Positions 58,533 through 64,000 of a DNA stretch of 64,000 nt are shown here, piece by piece. The stretch covers positions 682,001-746,000 of the forward strand of contig NW_027490123.1 of the NCBI RefSeq assembly GCF_050948175.1, in the 5' to 3' direction. The first letter of the stretch is position 1. Each line of letters opens with the position of its first letter. The stretch comes from Xylocopa sonorina (taxonomy: Eukaryota; Arthropoda; Insecta; Hymenoptera; Apidae). The translations under genes were made by a program, and so were the position numbers. Under the pieces are notes generated by a model. That model made no database searches. It saw nothing but the letters and a program-made list of their open reading frames with translations, and was not told the origin of the DNA.

Positions 58533-59903
58533 ATGGCTCACCGGGTTTCGGGGTCAAGTAGTGCAACCGGGAAAGAAGGATGGGAAGAAGAAGGGGAGGA
58601 AAGGAATAGGGCACCGAGGGAATGGGACGATAGTGAGGAGGACAGGATGGTCAAAGAGAGAAGAGGGAAGGAATTAGCGAAGATACCAACACCATTAAAG
58701 AGTGGAAAAGGATATTACATACCAAGGGAGAGAGTGGAAAGGGATGAGGAAATAAATAGGAGAAGCACAGGAGGAGATGAGGGAACTAAGGGACAAGATA
58801 CGAAGGAAATCAAAGCGATAGCCCAGGAGTTAATGAGAACTACCCTGGATATCAAGGGATCATACAGTGCCAGCAGAAATTTGAATAAAGAAATAAGAAA
58901 TGAGGCTGATAAGAAGCTGTCAAAAATAGGTAGGGAGTTGTATGAAGTTACCAGAGGGACCGGGGCAACTGAGACAATAGAGTCATGGGTGGGGAAACTC
59001 ACGCTAACCTGCAATATGATTGCAAGCAGCAGGAGATTCAGTGAGGAAATTAATAAGGAGATGAGTAGATATATTAAAATAGGCAGTAACGTGATAGCGG
59101 CGTACCTGAGGAAGACGATAACAAAGGGTAAAGAGGATGGAACAGAAGGTAGGAGGAGAGTGGAGGAAGGGTCCACAAGTGAAGAGGAGGAGGACGAAGA
59201 CATAAGAGAAAAGAGAACGAGAGGAAAGAGTGATCTAGCGAGAAAGGGAAGTATAGGAGAAGGAAATAGGAATAAGAAAGAAGGACAGAGTATAGGAAGG
59301 GTGAGAGGATATGGTAAGGAGATAAAGGATGCAGAGCTGGAGGCAAGCTCGATAGAAGAGAGATGGAGGGAAACGACAGGGGAGACAAATGAAAAAATAG
59401 GTGATGTGATGAGTGGGAAGGAAGGGGTAAATAATAAAAGAAAAAGGGTAGATAGGAGGGAGAGTGAGGTAACGTCGATATCGTTATCGGAGAGAACCCC
59501 ACCAAGTAAAAGACTCGTTGTCGACGAGAGCGGGGGAGTAGATAGGGAGGAAATTAACGGGAAATCACAGTTCGATGGGAATAACATACCAGTAATAAAA
59601 GTTAAGGTGGATACGAATGTTAGCGGGAATAATAGGCAAGCGCGGATAAATTTTAGGAATAAGTTAAGAGATATTAAGAGTAAAATTAGGTTTGAAGCGG
59701 AGGACATTATAGGGGTAAGAAAGAGCTTTAACACAGAAGATATATTAATTAGAGTTCGAGGGGGTGCAGGAGCGAACAGTCTGGTAAGGAAATTGAAAGA
59801 GATGGGGGAGGAAGCGAACATCCTTACAGGAAGAAAAAAGAGGATATACATTCAGGATCTATATCCAGGATCTATATATGTTATGTCTATACATAACGGC
59901 TGA
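58533..59903 (+). pseudogene. ORF1 gag module 1, N-terminal part
   Basis: 456-codon frame rich in Lys, Glu and Arg, with predicted helical stretches (KLSKIGRELYEV, RRFSEEINKEMSRYI). Its last 90 residues show the R1-type gag central domain: RFEAEDIIGVRKS, EDILIRVRGGAGA, LVRKLKEMG, RKKRIYIQDLYPG. The start is uncertain: an alternative frame from 58,369 (MKLDYERK...) overlaps it and may hold the real N-terminus. At 59,853-59,878 a 13-bp tandem duplication (caggatctatatc twice) shifts the frame by one. Removing it would restore continuity with the knuckle-bearing part in the next frame, so this is a recent break. Gag binds element RNA. Confidence 0.75.
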
Positions 59904-60650
59904 GGATGAGGAGATCAAGAGAGCGGTAGGGAAGTGTTTTAATATTGATACGAGGGAAGTGAAGGTGATCTTCAGAAGAGAAGGTGGGAGAGGGACCCAA
60001 ACGGCGTGCGTGGAGGTGACAGGGTTACAAGTGGATAGATTTTTAAAGGAAAATGAGAGGATAAGAATAAGGTGGAATATATATAGAATTAGGGAATTTG
60101 TGATAAATAACAGGTGCTTTAGGTGTAATACGATGGGGCATATGGCGGTTAGCTGTCCCAGCGTGCGGGAAAAGTTGTGCTACAAATGTGGCGGTGCAGA
60201 CCACCTGGCAGCCCAGTGTTTTAGTAAGGTAGACAGGGAGGGAAGACGAGTAGGAGTGAGGGGTGAGAACAGGGTAAATAAGGAGCTTAACAGGGTAGGA
60301 AGAGGAACAGAAAGGGAGAGGAACGAGGAAATAGTAAAAGCAGGCATCTCTAAACAGGTAAGAAGCATAAAAGAGTCGAGAAATGAGGGATTCGAAGTAG
60401 TAGGGACGGTAAAAGATGGAAAGAGATATAGAACAATAGGAGTTCAAGTAAATATAGGAGACGACAACAATGAACAGAAAGAAGAGGGACAAGGAGTTAA
60501 GGAGACGCGAGATATGACCACATGGAGTGAGGTGGTAAAGAGAAAAGTCAAAAGTGGTAAAGATATTAAGGGAATGGAGAGGCAGAGGAAACGTGATGAG
60601 GGAAGTAAGGGAATACAGGACACAAGAGGAACGAGGCCAAGAGGAAAGGC
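59878..60650 (+). pseudogene. ORF1 gag module 1, C-terminal part with two zinc knuckles
   Basis: Continues gag 1 after the frameshift: ITAEDEEIKRAVGKCF, VKVIFRREGGRGTQTACVEV, RIRIRWNIYRIREF. Then two perfect C-X2-C-X4-H-X4-C knuckles: CFRCNTMGHMAVSC (residues 80-93 of the frame) and CYKCGGADHLAAQC (101-114). A basic tail follows. At about 60,520 the frame contains TTWSEVVKRK, a motif that normally lies near the beginning of a gag protein (compare TWAQVVGRK in the fragment at 42.8 kb). Module 1 therefore passes in frame into the start of module 2. The frame stops at 60,690. Confidence 0.8.
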
Positions 60651-61404
60651 TATATGTATGGAGATACCAGGGAAAAACCCACGGACATAATAGCCGCAAT
60701 GAAAAGCAAGATTTCCTGCCCCACGGAGAGAACTGGGGTTAAAAGGATCAGAGGTACGAGGTTTGGTGGAGTACTTGTTGAGGTGGAAAGGGACTCAGAC
60801 GTGAAGGAATGGAAAGAAAGGATTATAGGATCCATGGATGGGGAGGACAGCAAGACCATAGTGGTCCTAGGGAATAGGGTGACGGCCAAAATAAGAGGTT
60901 CAGATCCCTTAATTGAGAAGAATGACAGTGGAAGCAATAAGGAAGAGCGTGGAATGTGAAGATGAGGAGGAGGAACAGATAGTCGTGCAAAGAATCATAA
61001 TTGAGCCATGGCAGGAAAAAGTAGCGTTCGTCAGGCTTTCAGATAGGATAGCGACGATACTGCAAGAAGGAGAAGGCATAAGGATAGGTTGGACGAAGAA
61101 TAGGGTTAGGATATTGCCCAATTCAATATACAGATGTGGGAGATGTGGGATGTGGGGTCACATCAATACACAATGCAGGAAGGAAATTCACATTAACAAA
61201 AGGAATGATGAAAAGAAAATCATAGAGGACAAAGAAGAAAAGAAGGGAACCACGAAAGAGAAAAGAACAGGGGAAATGAATGACTCAAACAATGATATAG
61301 ACATTGATAGGGAATCCGTAGGAGCGCTAAGGAACCTGCGGGAGATAAGGAGTATCATGGAAGAAATCATGGGAAGTGACAATTATGGAGACAGAGAGAT
61401 ATAA
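60510..61404 (+). pseudogene. ORF1 gag module 2 with one zinc knuckle
   Basis: Begins about TTWSEVVKRK (60,520). It then needs two frame switches. 60,654-60,930 holds KPTDIIAAMKSK, VKRIRGTRFGGVLVEVERD and NRVTAKIRGSDPLIE. From about 60,913 another frame gives TVEAIRKSVECE, EKVAFVRLSDRIATIL, GIRIGWTKNRVRI and the knuckle CGRCGMWGHINTQC (nt 61,135-61,176). Order and motifs match a second complete R1-type gag central domain and its first knuckle. R1-clade gag usually has two or three knuckles, so the C-terminus is short. Its TAA (61,402-61,404) overlaps the ATG of the endonuclease frame (61,385) by 20 bp, the usual R1 ORF1/ORF2 arrangement, so module 2 is this ORF2's true partner. Confidence 0.78.
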
Positions 61405-62089
61405 AGTCATCCTGACGAATGTAAATAACAGCAGGGCAGCACAGGACATATTAATGGCCCATGCGGTACACAAGAAGATAGGGATTGTGTGCATAACAGA
61501 ACCAGCAACTGAAGGAGCGGGGATATGATTTAGGAGCGTAGAAAATAAAGCGGCAGTGTTAGTTAATAAGGAAGTTGGGTTAAAGGTTAAGGTGCTAGAG
61601 CAAGAAAAGGGAATAATAGTGGTACAGGTGGAAGATATGGTTTATTTGGTAGGGTATTGCTCGCCAAACTGCAGCAGAAAGGAGTTTATGGGGTACTGGC
61701 ATAGGGCAAGGCGTAAGGTAAGGAGCCTAATATCTAGAGGTAGGAGGAACATAATTATTTTGGGTGACTTTAACGCAACGGACTACGCGTGGTCAAGTAA
61801 ATCAGATGTAAGAGGCAGGATAATTACAGAGATAATGAGTGAATGTAGCTTAGTATGTATGAACGAATGGGACAAGCTGACATGTAGGAGGTGGAACGGG
61901 TCATCAGTGATTGATATCACACTGTGTTCAGAAGGGATAAAGAACAAAATCGAGAATTGGAGGGTTTTGGAAGAAGAGACACTGAGTGACCACGTGTACA
62001 TCGAGTTTAGTGTTATCGGTGAAAGGGAGGTGAACAGAAATAGATATGATAGTAATATAGGCGCTAGTAGCGTTAGAGAAACATTGTAG
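61385..62089 (+). pseudogene. APE-type endonuclease domain of the double-gag element
   Basis: Frame starts at ATG 61,385: METERYKVILTNVNNSRAAQ, IVCITEP with Glu at residue 39, then TGA at 61,526-61,528. The same frame continues: YLVGYCSPNCS, IIILGDFNATDYAW (Asp about residue 128, Asn about 130), GSSVIDITLCS, NWRVLEEETLSDHVYIEF. All catalytic motifs of an APE endonuclease are present, so only the single TGA prevents a full domain. The domain nicks the target for priming; its telomere-repeat neighbour suggests TTAGG specificity, which is inference. The frame ends at 62,089 by a frameshift before the RT. Confidence 0.87.
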
Positions 62090-64000
62090 GAGATGGATGG
62101 AAAGACAGAACCCTTAAAGTCCATAAATTGGAGAGGTTGATGAGTGACTGGAGCATGCTGGTGCAGGACACGGGATCAATGGATGACCAGGACGTAAATG
62201 TGATTATTGGAAAGATTATGGAGAAATTTAGGGATATTTGCAATAGGACTATGAAGAAGAGCAAGTAGGAAGGAGGGAAACGTAAGTGTGCATACTGGTG
62301 GGATAATAGAGCTAGTATGGCCAGAAAGGAGTGTGTAAGGGAAAGACGGATGTGGATAAGAGCCAATAAGAAGGGAAGGACTGAAAAGGAATTAATGGGG
62401 ATTTGGGATAGGTATAGGACCGCTAAGGAAAAGTTTAAGAACATTATTATTAAGGGGAATAAGGCGGAGTGTTGGAGAAGGCTGGTAAAAGAAATTGAAG
62501 ATAACACATGGGGGATGGCATACCAAATAGTAATGGGCAAATTTAAGAGAAGGTACTTACCTACGATGAGTATGGACGATACGATGAAAATAGTGATGGA
62601 ACTGTTCCCTGTGGACTGTGAGGCATACGCTGTAGAATCTGGAAATAAAACAGAGATGCTAAGAAAAATGAAGGAAAGTTATAGGGAGGATATGAGGATT
62701 AGGATAGAGGAAGTGAAGGATGCTGTGAAGAGAATTAACATTAGGAAAGCCCCGGGGCCAGACGGGATACCGGGAAGGATTATTAAGTGGATCGGAACTA
62801 GGAAAACCGAAGAACTCAAGGAGGTAATACAAGTGTGTATGGATAGATTAGAGGTCCCGGACCGTTGGAAGATGGCGAAGATAGTATTAATACCGAAGAT
62901 AGGTACGGATTGGAAGGTGGTAAAGTACAGGGCAATCTCTCTTACAGATATTATGGGCAAAATATGGGAAAAAGTAATAGCAAGGAGAGTTAATGAGTAT
63001 ATAGAGACGGAGGATAAAATGGAAGAGGAGCCATATGGTTTTAGAGAGGGTAGGTCAACAATTGATGCTATTCATAAGGTACAGACTGTGGTTAGGAAAG
63101 CCATAGGGGAAAAAAAGAAAATAGTAGGCGTTTTTATGGACGTTAAAAACGCCTTCAATACGGTGAAATGGTCGGCCGTATTGGAAGCCCTAGAAAGGAA
63201 GGTGGTCCCACAATATCTTGTGGAGATTATTAGAAGTTACCTTAAAAACAGAGTAGGTATAATAGTCGGTAGGGATGGAATAAGAGAAATTGGACTGACT
63301 AGAGGGGTACCCCAAGGTTCGGTATTAGGACCACTATTGTGGAACGTTGTATTCGACGAAGTGATCAAGAAGATGAAGATGTACCAGGGCAAAGTGAATA
63401 CGATCTGCTATGCGGATGATACAGTGTTTTTAGTGAGTGGCTGCAATATGGAGGAGGTGGTAAAGGATGTAGAAGAGGTCGTGAGGGTGTTTATCTGTGA
63501 TATAAAGAGGATGGGGCTGGAAGTGGCGGAAGAGAAAACGGAATTAATAATATTTAGAAGTAGAACTATCAAGTTTAAAGAAGTTACTTTTAGAGTTGGT
63601 AATTGTGAGGTAAAGAACAAAAGTAGTGTGCAATACTTGGGGGTTACGATTGATGATAGGGTCAGTATGGATGTGCATATGAAGAAAGCTGCAGAAAAAG
63701 CTATTACCACGATGAACTCCATAGGACGAATTATGCCCAACGTGAACGGCCCGAAACAAAAGAAGAGGATGGTGCTGGGGACCGTGGCACAGTCCATTGT
63801 TCTATATGCTGCACCATGCTGGAATAAGGCAGGAAGGCTAAACATGAGTAAAAGGGTGTTGGAGAGGGTAAGGCGGATATGTGGGATTAGGGTAGCTGCA
63901 GCATACAGAACAGTGCCTACCGAAGGGATTGGAGTGCTGGTGGAGTGCTAAATCATTAGATTTAGTGGCAGAATGCAAGACTAGAGTTTTTGAAGAAGTA
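62090..64000 (+). pseudogene. Reverse transcriptase of the double-gag element (continues past window)
   Basis: RT frame is shifted relative to the endonuclease. It is readable from about 62,080 (HKLERLMSDW), has a TAG at 62,266-62,268, then is open to 63,951 (544 codons from the internal Met at 62,317). Motifs with positions counted from that Met: KCAYWWDNR just upstream, IRKAPGPDGIPG (142-153), KYRAISLTDIMGK, PYGFREGRSTIDAI (239-252), motif A GVFMDVKNAFNTV with Asp275, motif B TRGVPQGSVLGPLLWN (328-343), motif C CYADDTVFLV (364-373), motif D VAEEKTELIIF, VQYLGVTIDD. At about 63,940 a one-base shift moves the frame: the next frame reads AKSLDLVAECKTRVFEEV to the window end. The catalytic core itself is intact. 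Confidence 0.9.

Larger units (their letters stand above)
56447..64000 (+). mobile_element. R1-clade retrotransposon with two gag modules, running off the window
   Basis: Long plus-strand element. Parts: 5' region (56,447-58,368) with CCAAT-box repeats, a G14 run and an AT-rich tract; gag module 1 with two zinc knuckles; gag module 2 with one knuckle; endonuclease overlapping the end of gag by 20 bp; RT with intact YADD. The 3' end lies beyond 64,000. Lesions: a 13-bp duplication in gag 1, two frame switches in gag 2, TGA in the endonuclease, a frameshift and TAG between endonuclease and RT, and a frameshift at about 63,940. Confidence 0.82.

Noticed and set aside
58715..59851. 378-codon minus-strand frame rich in Leu and Ser
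   Set aside because: Exact antisense of the purine-rich gag coding sequence; the plus strand carries the family motifs.
60043..60699. 218-codon minus-strand frame
   Set aside because: Antisense shadow of the zinc-knuckle part of gag.

Overview
This is eukaryotic nuclear repeat DNA, most likely from an insect. Four kinds of sequence are present: a 174-bp satellite, R1-clade non-LTR retrotransposons with an APE endonuclease, a reverse transcriptase and CCHC zinc knuckles, solo LTRs, and short (TTAGG)n/(CCTAA)n tracts of the ancestral insect telomere type. An ant or other TTAGG-bearing hymenopteran fits, but that is inference. I see no host protein-coding gene, no rRNA or tRNA gene and nothing prokaryotic. 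A subtelomeric or pericentromeric location is the natural reading.

Layout. From 1 to about 42,395 the window is a 174-bp satellite array. The array is in one orientation from 1 to about 9,938, flips from about 9,939 to 39,800, and flips back from about 39,806 to 42,395. Next to both flips lies the same old, diverged monomer subfamily. The middle (20,149-35,045) is a young higher-order repeat: three almost identical copies of a 5,023-bp unit of about 29 monomers, the third lacking one monomer. Three insertions interrupt the array, all outside the higher-order core: a 526-bp element with a 12-bp target duplication (11,243-11,768), a probable solo LTR (about 11,806-13,446) and a clear solo LTR with a 4-bp target duplication (37,644-39,054).

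From 42,396 to 52,130 there are GC-rich, degenerate R1-clade elements. These are a gag fragment and an endonuclease/RT element on the minus strand (42,396 to about 46,240), a 1.7-kb stretch of short repeats without a gene, and an endonuclease/RT element on the plus strand (about 48,000-51,700) followed by a reverse-oriented fragment related to the 526-bp insertion.

From 52,130 to 64,000 the sequence is AT-rich. It holds dyad-bearing tandem repeats, TGACGTCA repeats and telomeric tracts, then two R1-clade elements that each begin directly after a (TTAGG)n tract on their coding strand. The first (53,011 to about 56,425) has lost the end of gag and the start of the endonuclease, which fuses the two in frame. 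The second (56,447 to beyond 64,000) carries two gag modules in a row, a canonical ORF1/ORF2 overlap, an endonuclease and an RT with an intact YADD.

No element is intact: every RT reading frame has nonsense or frameshift lesions. The most interesting features are the higher-order satellite structure, the junctions between telomeric repeats and retrotransposons, the gag-endonuclease fusion and the double-gag architecture. I found no convincing evidence of a wholly new gene system.
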